Positions 8,333 through 17,192 of a DNA stretch of 64,000 nucleotides are shown piece after piece. This DNA is from Raineyella sp. LH-20. GTDB lineage: Bacteria > Actinomycetota > Actinomycetes > Propionibacteriales > Propionibacteriaceae. Under the pieces are notes generated by a model. That model saw only the letters and a list, made by a program, of their open reading frames with translations. It was not told the DNA's origin and searched no databases. The position numbers and the translations under genes were made by a program. How positions within the stretch are numbered: the first letter of the stretch is position 1; each line of letters starts with the position of its first letter. The DNA is taken from positions 1-64,000 of the forward strand of contig NZ_CP137003.1 of NCBI RefSeq assembly GCF_033110965.1, in the 5' to 3' direction.

Positions 8333-9790
8333 TCAGTAGCGGTAGAAGTCCGGCTTGTACGGGCCCTCGACCGGCACACCGAGGTAGTCGGCCTGCTTGG
8401 CGGTGAGCGTCGACAGGTGCACACCGAGCGAGGCGAGGTGGAAGCGGGCCACCATCTCGTCCAGCTGCTTGGGCAGCCGGTGCACACCGACCGGGTAGGC
8501 GTCCGGGTGCTGCCACAGCTCGATCTGGCCGACCACCTGGTTGGTGAAAGAGTTGGACATCACGAAGCTGGGGTGGCCGGTGGCGTTGCCCAGGTTGAGC
8601 AGCCGGCCCTCGGACAGCACGATGATCGTGTGCTCGGCGACCTCGTCGCCGGCCGCGGTGGTGCCGGCCGGGAAGGCCCACTGGTCGACCTGCGGCTTGA
8701 TGGTCGTCCGCTGCACGCCGGGCCAGGCCATCAGGCCGGCCATGTCGATCTCGTTGTCGAAGTGACCGATGTTGCCGACGATCGCCTGGTGCTTCATGCG
8801 TGCCATCTGGTCGGCGGAGATCACGTCGCAGCAGCCGGTGGCGGTGACGAAGATGTCGCCGACGCCGATCACCTCGTCCAGGGTGGCGACCTGGTAGCCG
8901 TCCATCGACGCCTGCAGGGCGCAGATCGGGTCGATCTCGGTGATGATCACCCGGGCGCCCTGGCCGCGCAGCGACTGTGCGCAGCCCTTGCCGACGTCGC
9001 CGTAGCCGCAGATGACCGCGACCTTGCCGCCGATCAGCACGTCGGTGGCCCGGTTGATGCCGTCGATCAGCGAGTGGCGTACGCCATAGACGTTGTCGAA
9101 CTTCGACTTGGTCACCGCGTCGTTGACGTTGATCGCCGGCCACAGCAGGGTGCCGTCCCGCTCGGCCTGGTAGAGCCGGTGGACCCCGGTGGTGGTCTCC
9201 TCGGTCACGCCCTGGATGCTGTCGGCGACGGCCACCCAGTCGACCGTCCTGTCCTCGAGGGTGGCGCGCAGCGCGCCGAACAGTGCCCGCTCCTCCTCCG
9301 AGGTGGCCGCCGCCGGGTCGGGCAGCGTGCCGGCCTTCTGGTGCGTGGCCCCGAGGTGGACCAGCAGGGTGGCGTCACCGCCGTCGTCGAGGATCATCGT
9401 CGGCAGCTGGCCGTCGGGCCAGCGGAAGGTCTGGGTGGCGGCCCACCAGTACTCGTCCAGGCTCTCCCCCTTCCAGGCGAACACCGGCTGCCCGGCCGGC
9501 GCCTCAGGGGTGCCCCCGCCGACGGCGATTGCGGCAGCGGCGTGGTCCTGAGTGGAGAAGATGTTGCAGGACGCCCAGCGGACCTGGGCTCCCAGCGCCA
9601 CCAGGGTCTCGATCAGCACGGCCGTCTGGATGGTCATGTGCAGCGACCCGGCGATCCGTGCGCCGGCCAGCGGCTGGTCGGGCCCGTACGTTTCGCGCAT
9701 CGCCATCAGGCCCGGCATCTCGTGTTCGGCGAGGGTGATCTCGCGGCGGCCGAAGTCGGCCAGGGTCAGGTCAGCGACGCGGTTGTCCAT
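8333..9790 (-). CDS. ahcY: Adenosylhomocysteinase
   Basis: A 485-residue S-adenosyl-L-homocysteine hydrolase, the size usual in actinobacteria. It splits S-adenosylhomocysteine, the product of methylation reactions, into adenosine and homocysteine using bound NAD. Visible signatures are the substrate-contacting [14 protein letters not shown] block, the NAD-binding [10 protein letters not shown] glycine motif and the C-terminal ending PDFYRY. The ATG start lies about 100 bases downstream of aroQ on the same strand. The next gene, the ATP-grasp fusion, follows after ten bases, so it may be read on the same message. In M. tuberculosis the orthologue (Rv3248c) sits near the same mannose and whiB2 genes. 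Adenosine released here would feed the add and deoD enzymes elsewhere in the window. Confidence 0.97.
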   Translation of the reverse strand: MDNRVADLTLADFGRREITLAEHEMPGLMAMRETYGPDQPLAGARIAGSLHMTIQTAVLIETLVALGAQVRWASCNIFSTQDHAAAAIAVGGGTPEAPAGQPVFAWKGESLDEYWWAATQTFRWPDGQLPTMILDDGGDATLLVHLGATHQKAGTLPDPAAATSEEERALFGALRATLEDRTVDWVAVADSIQGVTEETTTGVHRLYQAERDGTLLWPAINVNDAVTKSKFDNVYGVRHSLIDGINRATDVLIGGKVAVICGYGDVGKGCAQSLRGQGARVIITEIDPICALQASMDGYQVATLDEVIGVGDIFVTATGCCDVISADQMARMKHQAIVGNIGHFDNEIDMAGLMAWPGVQRTTIKPQVDQWAFPAGTTAAGDEVAEHTIIVLSEGRLLNLGNATGHPSFVMSNSFTNQVVGQIELWQHPDAYPVGVHRLPKQLDEMVARFHLASLGVHLSTLTAKQADYLGVPVEGPYKPDFYRY

Positions 9791-9889
9791 GAGCGCAGAT
9801 GCTACTCGGTGCGGGGCGGGGCCCGCGCATCCGCGGTCGTCCGAGGCCTCGGGGTGGCCTGGCGGCCCGTCCGCCGGTCGTTCAGTCGT

Positions 9890-10333
9890 TCAGGCCTCGG
9901 GGCCGGCCTGCCCGGCGAGCCAGCCGAGCGCCGCCAGGTATCCCTGGATCCCCAGGCCGGCGATCACACCGGTGGCGTAGGGCGTGACGTACGAGTGCCG
10001 GCGGAACTCCTCGCGGGCGTGCACGTTGGAGATGTGCACCTCGATCAGCGGTGCGGTGCGCTGAGCGACGGCGTCGGCGACGGCGATCGAGTAGTGCGTC
10101 CAGGCGGCCGGGTTGAGGACGACCGGCGCGGAGGCGTCGGCGGCCTCGTGCAGCCAGCCGATCATCTCGTGCTCCGCATCGGTCTGGCGCACCTCCACGT
10201 CGAGCCCCAGCTCCGCGCCGGTCGCCCGGCACAGCTCGGCGAGCTGGGCGTACGTGGTGGTGCCGTACGTGGCCGGTTCACGCGTGCCGAGCCGCCCGAG
10301 ATTGGGACCGTTGAGGACGAGGACCTTCTGCAT
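9890..10333 (-). CDS. aroQ: 3-dehydroquinate dehydratase, type II
   Basis: A 147-residue type II dehydroquinase of the shikimate pathway, which dehydrates 3-dehydroquinate to 3-dehydroshikimate. The N-terminus has the standard [18 protein letters not shown], with the catalytic base Tyr23 and the nearby arginine. The second half has [17 protein letters not shown] with the catalytic His. Length and subunit type match the dodecameric enzyme. Start at the ATG after about 40 noncoding bases; the open frame continues back through the SIS gene but has no family similarity there. It stands apart from other aro genes, inserted between the SIS-domain gene and sahH. A possible degenerate copy of its 3' end, sharing an AGGCCTCGGGG core, lies at about 9842-9866. 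Confidence 0.95.
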   Translation of the reverse strand: MQKVLVLNGPNLGRLGTREPATYGTTTYAQLAELCRATGAELGLDVEVRQTDAEHEMIGWLHEAADASAPVVLNPAAWTHYSIAVADAVAQRTAPLIEVHISNVHAREEFRRHSYVTPYATGVIAGLGIQGYLAALGWLAGQAGPEA

Positions 10334-10374
10334 GACAGGCAGCGTACGACCTCCCCGGCCGGTGGTGTGCGATA

Positions 10375-11403
10375 TCACCCCAGCGACGCGGTGCCCAGTC
10401 CGATCCCCAGGTAGGCCGCGGTGAACCGGCCCTTCTGCAGCAGCATCACGTAACGGGCCAGGTCCTCGCCCTCGCGGGCCTCCAGGGTGTCGCTGCGGAC
10501 ATCCACCCGACCGCAGGCTGCACGCAGGGCCGCCGCGGCCCGACTGACGTCGGCGTGGGCGTCCCCGTCGTCGAGGATCAGCAGGCAGGGGCGGCGGTCG
10601 GCGCTTGGCGCGTCCTCGAACGGGTCGGCGAACGGATCGGCCGGCTCGGTGGCCTCGATCACCGCCATCAGATCGTGGGCGTCGGCCGACAGGGCGGCCC
10701 GCCCGGTGACCGCACGCAGCGCTCCGGCGACCCGGCGCCCGGCACGGGCGGCCAGCACCGAGCCGCCCCAGACCAACGGCTGGGCGTCGGCCATCGCACA
10801 GGCGAGCACCTTGGCCGGGTTCGCCGACAGGTCGAGGAAGGGTGAGGACGCCTCGGCGACCATGTCTGCGGCGTCCGCGACGGACTCCACCGACACCGGC
10901 GGTCCGAGGCGCAGTTCGTGGAGGGCCGCCAGCACGACCATCACCGCGGCCAGCGGGTCGCCGGTCGTGGTGGGGACGAGGGTGGTGCTGCGCGAGGCGG
11001 CGAACTCCGCCACCGACGATGCCTCCGACGCGGCGATGACGATCCGGGCACCCCGTCGGGTCGCCTCCTGCGCGGAGGCGATCAGGGCCGGATCGGAGCC
11101 CTCGGACGCCATGATCAGCACCAGGTCGAGTGGGCCGACCCAGCCGGGCAGGCCCTGGCGGGGCCAGGCCACGAACGGCACCGGGCAGACGGGCTCGAGG
11201 ACCGCACGGATCAGCCGGGCATCGGTCCCCATCGCGATCACCGCCCGGGGTCGGTCGCTCTCGGTCAGCTGGAGAATGGTGGCGGAGGCGCCGTACCACT
11301 CGCCGCGCAGCCGGGCGCCGCACTCGGCCAACCGCCGCAGTGGCGCGTCGTAGGTCTGCAGGACCTCGCGGTCGTCGAGGCGCGAGTCGTCGAAGTCCGC
11401 CAT
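10375..11403 (-). CDS. SIS-domain (phosphosugar isomerase-like) protein, Rv3256c/TobH type
   Basis: A 342-residue protein with two sugar-isomerase-like halves, related to bifunctional phosphoglucose/phosphomannose isomerases but divergent. It matches the position and look of mycobacterial Rv3256c, which lies beside the phosphomannomutase gene. Residues about 65-170 contain [18 protein letters not shown] and [21 protein letters not shown], typical of a SIS phosphosugar-binding loop. Start at [19 protein letters not shown], ten bases after the Trm112-like gene. The operon (pmm, trm112-like, this gene) suggests a role in hexose-phosphate interconversion for mannose-containing glycans. Catalytic residues of a true isomerase cannot be confirmed by eye, so it may be regulatory. 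Confidence 0.75.
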   Translation of the reverse strand: MADFDDSRLDDREVLQTYDAPLRRLAECGARLRGEWYGASATILQLTESDRPRAVIAMGTDARLIRAVLEPVCPVPFVAWPRQGLPGWVGPLDLVLIMASEGSDPALIASAQEATRRGARIVIAASEASSVAEFAASRSTTLVPTTTGDPLAAVMVVLAALHELRLGPPVSVESVADAADMVAEASSPFLDLSANPAKVLACAMADAQPLVWGGSVLAARAGRRVAGALRAVTGRAALSADAHDLMAVIEATEPADPFADPFEDAPSADRRPCLLILDDGDAHADVSRAAAALRAACGRVDVRSDTLEAREGEDLARYVMLLQKGRFTAAYLGIGLGTASLG

Positions 11404-11413
11404 CGCCGCGGCC

Positions 11414-11725
11414 CTACTCGCCGCGGCCGGCGTCGCCCGCCGACCCGCCCGTGCCTGTCCCGGTCCCTTCGACGCCCGCCTCATCGGTGTCGGCGCCGGT
11501 CGCCGCAGCGCCGGCGGTGGGCCGTCCACGTCCGGTGTCGACACCGTGCGGGTTGCGCGCCTCGTCGACCAACAGCACCGGGATCCCGTCCCGCACCGGG
11601 TAGGCCAGGCCGCACCCGTTGCCGGTGCACACCAGCTCGTTGCGATCATGGTCCACCGCCAGCGGCGCATGGCAATTCGGGCAGGCCAACACGTCCAGCA
11701 GTGCCGGGTCCAGGTCGACGGCCAT
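11414..11725 (-). CDS. Trm112-family zinc protein
   Basis: A 103-residue protein whose first 60 residues are a Trm112/YcaR-type zinc-binding domain: Cys15 and Cys18 (LACPNCHAPL), Cys33 and Cys38 (CTGNGCG), then AYPVRDGIPVLL. Eukaryotic Trm112 activates methyltransferases; bacterial versions are small, essential-looking and of unclear function. Residues 60-103 are a Gly/Thr/Asp-rich tail that is probably disordered and not typical of the family. It lies between the phosphomannomutase and the SIS-domain gene, the same context as in mycobacteria. The gene ends ten bases before the SIS gene, consistent with one transcript. Confidence 0.85.
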   Translation of the reverse strand: MAVDLDPALLDVLACPNCHAPLAVDHDRNELVCTGNGCGLAYPVRDGIPVLLVDEARNPHGVDTGRGRPTAGAAATGADTDEAGVEGTGTGTGGSAGDAGRGE

Positions 11726-11821
11726 CTCAGTCTCCTCGCTGCCCGCCGGCGCCGGCGGGTCGGTTGCAGTCAGTCTAGGAGTGTCCCGGGGTCCGGGAAC
11801 GCCCCGCCGCGGGCCGTCGGC

Positions 11822-13207
11822 TCAGCCGCGGACCAGGCCGAGGACCTCATCGCGGAGCGACTCCATCGTGGCCCGGTCGGCGGCCTCGACATTGAGCCGC
11901 AGCAGCGGCTCGGTGTTCGACGGGCGCAGATTGACCCGCCAGCCGTCGCCGCGGACCGTCAGTCCGTCGATCCGGTCCTGCGCGCCGCGGCCGTCGAAGG
12001 CCTCCGCCACCACGTCCATCGACTCCTGCTGGTCGTCGACGTCGGAGTTGATCTCCCCCGAGCCGACCCGGCGGACGTACTTGGCGACGAGCTGGGACAG
12101 CGGCCGGTCGGCGTGGCCCAGCAGGGAGAGCACATGCAGGCCGGCGAGCATGCCGGTGTCGGCGAAGTAGAAGTCGCGGAAGTAGTAGTGCGCGGAGTGC
12201 TCCCCGCCGAAGATCGCGTCGTGCTCGGCCATCAGGGCCTTGACGTACGTGTGGCCGACCTTCGAGGTGACCGTGGTGCCGCCGTTCTCGGCGACGATCT
12301 CCGGCACCGACGCAGAGGTGATCGTGTTGATCACGATGGTCGCGCCGGGCTCACGGGCGAGTTCCTGCTCGGCGATCATCGCGGTGATCGCCGAGGGATC
12401 GACGACCGCGCCGGTCTCGTCGATGGCGAAGCACCGGTCGGCGTCCCCGTCGAAGACCAGGGCGAGGTCCGCGCCGGTCTCCACCACGCGGCGCTGTGCG
12501 TCGACCAGGTTCTCCGGGATCAGCGGGTTGGGCTGGTGGTTGGGGAAGGTGCCGTCCAGGTCGCCGTACAGCACGTCGAGGTCCAGATTGAGTGGTCCGA
12601 GGACGCTCGGGGCGGTGTGGCCGGCCATGCCGTTGCCGGCATCGACGACGACCTTGAGCCGTCGGATGTCGTCGAGCTTCACCAGCGAGTGCAGGTGGGC
12701 GGCGTACTCGGCCAGGAAGTCCTGCTCGCGGACCGATCCCCCGGTCTGCGCGGCCGTGGCGATGGCCGCCATGTCGAGGCCGGCCGCGTCCAGTGACTGG
12801 GCGTCATGCTTCAGCTGCAGCAGGAACTCGGGGGTGACCGGGCGGGCGCCGGCCAGGCAGAACTTCACCCCGTTGTAACGGGCCGGATTGTGCGACGCGG
12901 TGAAGGTGATCCCCGGCAGGTCGAGGTGTCCGGACACGAACCACAACTCGTCGGTCGAGGTGAGGCCGGCGACCACCACCCGGGCCCCCTCACTGCGGGC
13001 GCCGGTGATGAACGCCGCGGAGAAGTCCGGGCCGCTGGTCCGCATGTCACGCCCGACGACGAACTCGACCGGACCGTCGTCCGTCCCCTTCATCAGTCGG
13101 GCGTACGCGACCCCGAGCGCGGTGGCACCGGCGGTGTCCCATTCCGGGCTGTCGCCCGAGGTCACTCCGCGGATGTCGTTGGCCTTGAAGATCTGATCCT
13201 GAAGCAT
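11822..13207 (-). CDS. manB: Phosphomannomutase/phosphoglucomutase
   Basis: A 461-residue alpha-D-phosphohexomutase converting mannose-6-phosphate to mannose-1-phosphate, and probably glucose phosphates too. The phosphoserine loop is present as TFTASHNPARYNG with Ser105. The metal loop is FDGDADRCF near residue 254, the sugar loop GGEHSAHYYF comes later, and the phosphate-binding loop near the end is LRPSNTEPLLRLN. The order matches the orthologue Rv3257c (manB) between whiB2/Rv3258c and Rv3256c. The product feeds the GDP-mannose pyrophosphorylase at 16078. Start ATG at MLQDQIFKANDIRG. It is probably the first gene of a minus-strand operon leading into trm112-like and SIS genes. Confidence 0.93.
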   Translation of the reverse strand: MLQDQIFKANDIRGVTSGDSPEWDTAGATALGVAYARLMKGTDDGPVEFVVGRDMRTSGPDFSAAFITGARSEGARVVVAGLTSTDELWFVSGHLDLPGITFTASHNPARYNGVKFCLAGARPVTPEFLLQLKHDAQSLDAAGLDMAAIATAAQTGGSVREQDFLAEYAAHLHSLVKLDDIRRLKVVVDAGNGMAGHTAPSVLGPLNLDLDVLYGDLDGTFPNHQPNPLIPENLVDAQRRVVETGADLALVFDGDADRCFAIDETGAVVDPSAITAMIAEQELAREPGATIVINTITSASVPEIVAENGGTTVTSKVGHTYVKALMAEHDAIFGGEHSAHYYFRDFYFADTGMLAGLHVLSLLGHADRPLSQLVAKYVRRVGSGEINSDVDDQQESMDVVAEAFDGRGAQDRIDGLTVRGDGWRVNLRPSNTEPLLRLNVEAADRATMESLRDEVLGLVRG

Positions 13208-13358
13208 CGTCGGCGATCCTATCCCCTTCCGAGACCCGGATCGGCCCGGGTCGCGTCGAGTCTGTGCTGTCCTGACACGCCCCGTCCCGCGTTGCGATCC
13301 GGTGCACTCCGGACGGTCGGCACCGGATCAGGACAGGCCGGCACCGCGCGGGATCGGC

Positions 13359-13775
13359 TCAGGACGGCCGCGACCCCCGGGTGCGGGTCGTCGGTCCCGG
13401 GGCGGCGTCGCCGGAGTCCTTCAGCATGGTCAGGTGTCCCTTGTGGGCCACCTCGCGGACGTCGCTGCGTTCAGCGAAGTCACCCGGGCCGACGGCCTCG
13501 TCCTCGGCCAGGCCCACCCGGCGGATGGCATCCGCCAGCGCCATCAGATCGTCGGTGTCAGGCTGCTCGGGCTGACCGGTGAGCGGCAGCCGGATCACGT
13601 CCCACCCGCGCGGCACCGACAGGCGCTGCGAGTGTTCCAGGCACAGGTCGTACGCTGCCGGTTCGGAGCGCGCCGAGAGCGGCCCCAGCACGACCTGCTG
13701 ATCCGCGTACGCGAACGTCAGAGTCGCCACCGCCGATCGGCCGCAGCCCGATCGCGTACACCGCCTGGTCGTCAC
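13359..13775 (-). CDS. DUF3499 family protein (Rv3258c-like)
   Basis: A 138-residue actinobacterial DUF3499 protein. The family signature is at the N-terminus: RRCTRSGCGRSAVATLTFAYADQQ, then AVLGPL-type sequence and AYDLCLEHSQRL(x)PRGW. Cys and His residues in RRC-x4-C and DLCLEH look like a zinc site. The C-terminal third is acidic and variable. Function is unknown, but it is conserved next to manB and whiB2 in actinobacteria. The start is set at the GTG encoding VTTRRCTRSG; the frame is open much further upstream, running antisense to the zincin gene, with no family similarity. It is divergent from that gene, with about 106 bases between them. Confidence 0.82.
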   Translation of the reverse strand: MTTRRCTRSGCGRSAVATLTFAYADQQVVLGPLSARSEPAAYDLCLEHSQRLSVPRGWDVIRLPLTGQPEQPDTDDLMALADAIRRVGLAEDEAVGPGDFAERSDVREVAHKGHLTMLKDSGDAAPGPTTRTRGSRPS

Positions 13776-13881
13776 CCCACGAACGGTACTCCCCCGCCGC
13801 TGCGGTCCCCGGGAAGGCAGCGACCTCGTGTCGCAGCCCACACCTGCCGCACCCACCAGGTCCCCGACTATCCTGTCCGGC

Positions 13882-14337
13882 ATGTCCGACTCCTGGCATC
13901 GCTCCCGCCGACGGGACCGGCACGGGCGCGGCATCCGCGGCCCGCTCGCATTGCCCAACCCCTGGACGGGACGGCCGGTCCGCGCGCCGCAGGCCCCCGA
14001 TGACCGGGAGTTCTTCGCCACCGCCCTGGCGGAGGCGATCGCCGCGATCGCCGCCAACCACCCGCGGGTGCTGGACGGCATCTCGGTCGGCATGGAGGAC
14101 GTCCCGGACCTCCCCGCGTCCTGGGCGCACGACAGCGTGCCGCTGGCCGCTGCGGTCGAGTCGCCGGACGGCCGCGCGGCGGAGGTCGTGCTCTACCGCC
14201 GGCCGCTGCAGCTGCGGGCGGCGTCCCGGGAAGGTCTGCGGATCCTGGTGCGCCGCACGCTGGTGGAGCAGTTGGCCGTGGTCACCGGCCTGACGCCCGA
14301 CGAGATCGACCCCGAGGGCCCGACCGACGAGGAGTGA
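13882..14337 (+). CDS. Metallopeptidase (zincin)-family protein lacking HExxH
   Basis: A 151-residue protein related to Rv3259 and its actinobacterial kin, annotated as metallopeptidase family (zincin_1-like). The N-terminus RRRDRHGRGIRGPL and the C-terminal segment RTLVEQLAVVTGLTPDEIDPEG align with that family. In true members the segment reads about HEIAHHFG; here it is EQLAVVTG, so both zinc histidines and the catalytic glutamate position are absent and peptidase activity is unlikely. The start is taken at MSDSWHRSRRRDRHG, where similarity begins; a GTG at 13828 is an alternative. It is divergent from the DUF3499 gene and convergent with whiB, with a strong hairpin in between. Confidence 0.72.
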   Translation: MSDSWHRSRRRDRHGRGIRGPLALPNPWTGRPVRAPQAPDDREFFATALAEAIAAIAANHPRVLDGISVGMEDVPDLPASWAHDSVPLAAAVESPDGRAAEVVLYRRPLQLRAASREGLRILVRRTLVEQLAVVTGLTPDEIDPEGPTDEE

Positions 14338-14360
14338 CCCGTCCGGTCGTCGGGCCCTGC

Positions 14361-14425
14361 CGGACTCCACCGCCGCCGGACTCCACGGCATGGTCGGACT
14401 CCACCGCACGGCCGGACTCACACCA
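14361..14425. repeat. Imperfect 16-18 bp tandem repeat after the zincin gene
   Basis: The core CGGACTCCAC or close variants begins at 14361, 14377, 14395 and 14413, a spacing of 16, 18 and 18 bases. It starts 24 bases after the stop codon of the zincin-like gene. No protein-coding role is seen. Confidence 0.6.
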
Positions 14426-14497
14426 TGGTGACACGACGTGGCAGCAGAATCACCGGGCACCACCACCCGCCTGTTCCGATTCCGTCCCGGAAACCCG

Positions 14498-14526
14498 AAG
14501 CGGCACCCTGAATAAGGGTGCCGCTT
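14498..14526. terminator. Bidirectional hairpin terminator
   Basis: A perfect 12-base stem, AAGCGGCACCCT at 14498-14509 pairing with AGGGTGCCGCTT at 14515-14526, closes a five-base loop. It lies between the convergent zincin-like and whiB genes. The symmetrical A/T ends mean it can serve both strands. Confidence 0.8.
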
Positions 14527-14580
14527 CCGTCGGTCGGGTAATTCGAAACCGCCGTTCCAGCGGTATCCGGGATCTGTCCA

Positions 14581-14844
14581 TCAAACGATCTGCTTCTTGA
14601 GCTTACGGCGTTCCCGCTCACTCAGACCGCCCCAGATCCCGAATCTCTCGTCATGTGCCAGAGCGTAATCAAGGCATTCTGCACGTACGTCACAGGTGTG
14701 GCAGACGGCCTTCGCCTCACGGGTCGATCCGCCCTTCTCGGGGAAGAAGGCCTCTGGGTCGGTCTGCGCGCACAGGGCGCGCTCCTGCCAGCCCAGAATG
14801 CCCTCGTCTTCACCTCCGTCGAGGACGGTCAGCCATTCGTCCAT
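14581..14844 (-). CDS. whiB2: WhiB-family iron-sulfur regulator (WhiB2/WhmD type)
   Basis: An 87-residue WhiB protein. Four cysteines bind a [4Fe-4S] cluster: Cys25, Cys48, Cys51 and Cys57 (C-x22-C-x2-C-x5-C), followed by the GIWGG turn at 69-73 and a basic C-terminus RRKLKKQIV. WhiB2/WhmD orthologues control septation and cell division with the principal sigma factor. The assignment to WhiB2 rests on length and on synteny with manB and Rv3258-Rv3259. The start ATG follows a strong GGAGGAA ribosome site at about 14848-14854; the longer open frame to 14988 is unlikely. The gene is read toward the shared hairpin terminator at 14498. Confidence 0.93.
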   Translation of the reverse strand: MDEWLTVLDGGEDEGILGWQERALCAQTDPEAFFPEKGGSTREAKAVCHTCDVRAECLDYALAHDERFGIWGGLSERERRKLKKQIV

Positions 14845-15160
14845 GCGTTCCTCCTGGTTTCCCGGATGAACTGCCCGCGGGGGGTTCGGACAGCCGATGT
14901 CGTTTCGGATGGCCGGACCTGGGGGACCGGCCTCGGTCTGGTTGTCACCCGTTGCCATGACCCGATCCCGCCCAGGAGATCGAGTCACACCATTGGGATT
15001 ACACTGATGTGATCCCCGGGTGTGGCTCCGAGATTACGTCATAAGAACGGCGCCGCGCAACGTCGGACGACAACAACTTGGCTACTACACCGCGTGTCGG
15101 ATGGCGCTTCACCGGGGATTAGTGCTGCATCCGGAAGACGCCGGCCTGTCGGACCCGCCG
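14845..15160. other. whiB upstream region, no gene recognised
   Basis: This 316-base stretch separates the whiB start from the stop of the next minus-strand gene. It should hold the whiB promoter. It contains an AT-richer patch at 15030-15046 (ATTACGTCATAAGAAC on the plus strand) that could be a minus-strand -10 area, but I cannot assign -10 and -35 boxes with confidence. No ORF here looks real. Confidence 0.4.
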
Positions 15161-15973
15161 TCAGCGAGGATCGCTGCCCGGCGTACGCCACAGATCGGGG
15201 TCGATCCGGCCCGGCTCGGGGGCCTTCCGGTCAGCCGCCGGCGGCTCGGTCGGGGTGGTCTGCTCGGCCGGTCCGGCGGGCTCCCACCCGAACGGCGTCG
15301 TGGCGTCACCCCAGGAAGTGGCCTCAAGGCCGTGGGCGGCATCCGCCGCACTGTGCCAGACGGCCCCGGAGGTCTCGTCGGGCTCCCAGCGGGCCGACAC
15401 CTCGTCAGGGACGGCCTCGACCACCCCGGGGGTTCCATCGTCCGGAACGCCGGCCGGCGCCGGCACACTGGTCACGGTGTCCCCACCCTGGCCGGTCGCC
15501 GAGCCGACTACGGAGGCCTCCTCCTGGCGCACCCGCCGCGCCGCACCGGCGACGGTCGCCAGCGCGACACACAGCAGCACCGGCACCACCGAGGACACGA
15601 CGAGGTCCGCCACCTCCAGGGCCCGATCGCTGGTCCGCAGCAGGGGTGACCACAAGCCGGCGACACCGGCCGCGATCGATGTCGCGACGGCGAGCGAACT
15701 CACCCAGGTGGCCTGCCCGGTCAGCCGGGCAGCGTTCGCCAGCCGCGGGCGCACCCAGACGTCCGCCACGGCGAAGAGCACCAGGAGGAGCAGCACCGGC
15801 ACCGAGACGAGGTCCTGGGCGTGGCGGGCGACGGCCTCCAACGGCGGGAGGTCACCGACCGCCGCCAGCACCGTACGCACCACCCCCAGCACCCACCAGG
15901 CGATCACCAGGGCGATCACCACCCAGGTGAACGGCCCGCGCCGGTTGCGCACCTCCGTCAGGACATCGGGCAT
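15161..15973 (-). CDS. Multi-spanning membrane protein of unknown function
   Basis: A 270-residue protein with four hydrophobic segments at about residues 16-38, 55-72, 88-106 and 120-143. A hydrophilic, Pro/Thr/Asp-rich tail of about 125 residues follows. I do not recognise the family. The tail has no motif and looks disordered, so it is probably cytoplasmic or wall-facing. The ATG start MPDVLTEVRNRRGPF is preceded by a GAGGAGA-like ribosome site. It stands between mannose-1-phosphate guanylyltransferase upstream and whiB downstream, all on the minus strand. This gives weak contextual support for an envelope role. About 100 bases separate it from manC. Confidence 0.6.
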   Translation of the reverse strand: MPDVLTEVRNRRGPFTWVVIALVIAWWVLGVVRTVLAAVGDLPPLEAVARHAQDLVSVPVLLLLVLFAVADVWVRPRLANAARLTGQATWVSSLAVATSIAAGVAGLWSPLLRTSDRALEVADLVVSSVVPVLLCVALATVAGAARRVRQEEASVVGSATGQGGDTVTSVPAPAGVPDDGTPGVVEAVPDEVSARWEPDETSGAVWHSAADAAHGLEATSWGDATTPFGWEPAGPAEQTTPTEPPAADRKAPEPGRIDPDLWRTPGSDPR

Positions 15974-16056
15974 GACACTCTCCTCGGGAAGTCAGGACGT
16001 TGCGGAAACCGGCAGGTGGCGGAGCCAGCCAGGTCGGTCGGGGACGAGGACGGGGG

Positions 16057-16098
16057 TCAGACGAACGACTCCCCGGATCAGACGAACGCCTCCCCGGC
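16057..16098. repeat. 21-bp tandem duplication across the manC stop
   Basis: Bases 16057-16077 and 16078-16098 are identical except for one position. The second copy holds the last codons and stop of the guanylyltransferase gene. The first copy repeats them, so a second in-frame-spaced tail and stop follow the real one. Confidence 0.8.
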
Positions 16099-17157
16099 CT
16101 GGTCCCGGACGGCGGCGACCAGTTGCTTGATCCGCTCGGCGCCACCCTTCGGGCAGACCAGGGTCACGTCGGGCGTACGGACCACGACGACGTCGGCCAG
16201 GCCGACGGTGGCGATCAGGTGACCGTCGTCGGTCCGGTTGATCACCAACGTGTCGTGGGTGTCCAGGTGCACGACCGCCCCCTCCCCCGCGTTGCCGTCG
16301 GCGTCGTGGGGCAGCTGCTCGGCCAGGCTCGGGAAGCCGCCGATGTCGTACCACTGGATCGGCAGCGCGACGGCCAGCACCGTGGCGCTGCCCTCACCAC
16401 GGGAGACCGGCTCCATGATGGCGTAGTCCACGCTGATCTTCGGCGCCCGGGGAAACAGCTCCTCGACCCGCGACGGGTCCGCCGCGAGGGCGGTGACGAT
16501 GTCGTACGACTCGGGGGCCAGCTGACGGAGCTGGTCGAGGAAGGTCCGGGCCCGCCAGACGAACATCCCGGAGTTCCACCAGTACTCCCCGGAGGTCAGG
16601 TACTGCTCGGCGGTCGCCCGGTCGGGCTTCTCGCGGAACTCCACCACCTCGGTGACGTCGTCGTACCCCTCGATCTCGGTGCCACGGTGCAGGTAGCCGT
16701 AGCCGGTGTGGGCCGAGGTCGGGACGACCCCGAAGGTCACCAGGGCCTCGGGCCGGGCCTCCACCACGTCGTACGCCAGGCCCAGGCGCTCACGGAACGT
16801 CTCCAGGGGCCGCATGATCTGGTCGGCGGTCACCACCGCGACGGACGCCTCCGGGTCCTGGGCGGCCAGCACGGCCGACGGCCACGCCACGGCGTTCAGC
16901 GAGTCGCGGCCGACCGGCTCGCCGAGGATGTGCTGGGGGTCGATCTCGGGCAGCTCCGCCTCGACCACGTCCCGATACGACGCGCCGGTGCAGACCCAGA
17001 CGTGGTCCGCCCCGACGACCGCCTCCACCCGTTCGTACGCGAGCCGCAGCAGGCTCTTGTCACCCACCAGGTGGAGCAACTGCTTGGGCATCCCCTTGCG
17101 GGACAGCGGCCACAGCCGGGTGCCCGCCCCTCCGGCAACGATCACAACATGACGCAT
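16078..17157 (-). CDS. manC: Mannose-1-phosphate guanylyltransferase
   Basis: A 359-residue nucleotidyltransferase that makes GDP-mannose from mannose-1-phosphate and GTP. The N-terminus shows the pyrophosphorylase signature VVIVAGGAGTRLWPLSRKGMPKQLL, with the Arg and Lys that bind GTP and phosphate. GYGYLHRG and the EFREKPD-type segment VVEFREKPDRATAEQYL follow, with YWWNSGMFVWRA after them. It is a single-domain enzyme without the C-terminal isomerase domain of AlgA/ManC bifunctional forms. It draws on mannose-1-phosphate from manB and supplies GDP-mannose for mannosyl glycans and lipomannan-type polymers. It is divergent from a TIGR03089 gene, with only 35 bases between starts. The 3' end carries a 21-base duplication around the stop. 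Confidence 0.93.
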   Translation of the reverse strand: MRHVVIVAGGAGTRLWPLSRKGMPKQLLHLVGDKSLLRLAYERVEAVVGADHVWVCTGASYRDVVEAELPEIDPQHILGEPVGRDSLNAVAWPSAVLAAQDPEASVAVVTADQIMRPLETFRERLGLAYDVVEARPEALVTFGVVPTSAHTGYGYLHRGTEIEGYDDVTEVVEFREKPDRATAEQYLTSGEYWWNSGMFVWRARTFLDQLRQLAPESYDIVTALAADPSRVEELFPRAPKISVDYAIMEPVSRGEGSATVLAVALPIQWYDIGGFPSLAEQLPHDADGNAGEGAVVHLDTHDTLVINRTDDGHLIATVGLADVVVVRTPDVTLVCPKGGAERIKQLVAAVRDQAGEAFV

Positions 17158-17192
17158 GGCGCCAGACTATGGGATCTGAGTAGGGTCACCGC

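Noticed and set aside
9791-9889. SAH or SAM riboswitch upstream of sahH
   Set aside because: The gap to aroQ is only 99 bases. I could not find the conserved cores of either riboswitch class.
8156-10414. Long open frame antisense to sahH and aroQ
   Set aside because: Both minus-strand genes are unmistakable, and the plus-strand translation has no recognisable fold.
14985-15013. TCACA/TGTGA arms around the whiB upstream region as a CRP site
   Set aside because: The halves point outward (TCACA first, TGTGA second) with a wrong spacing, so it is not the CRP/GlxR arrangement.
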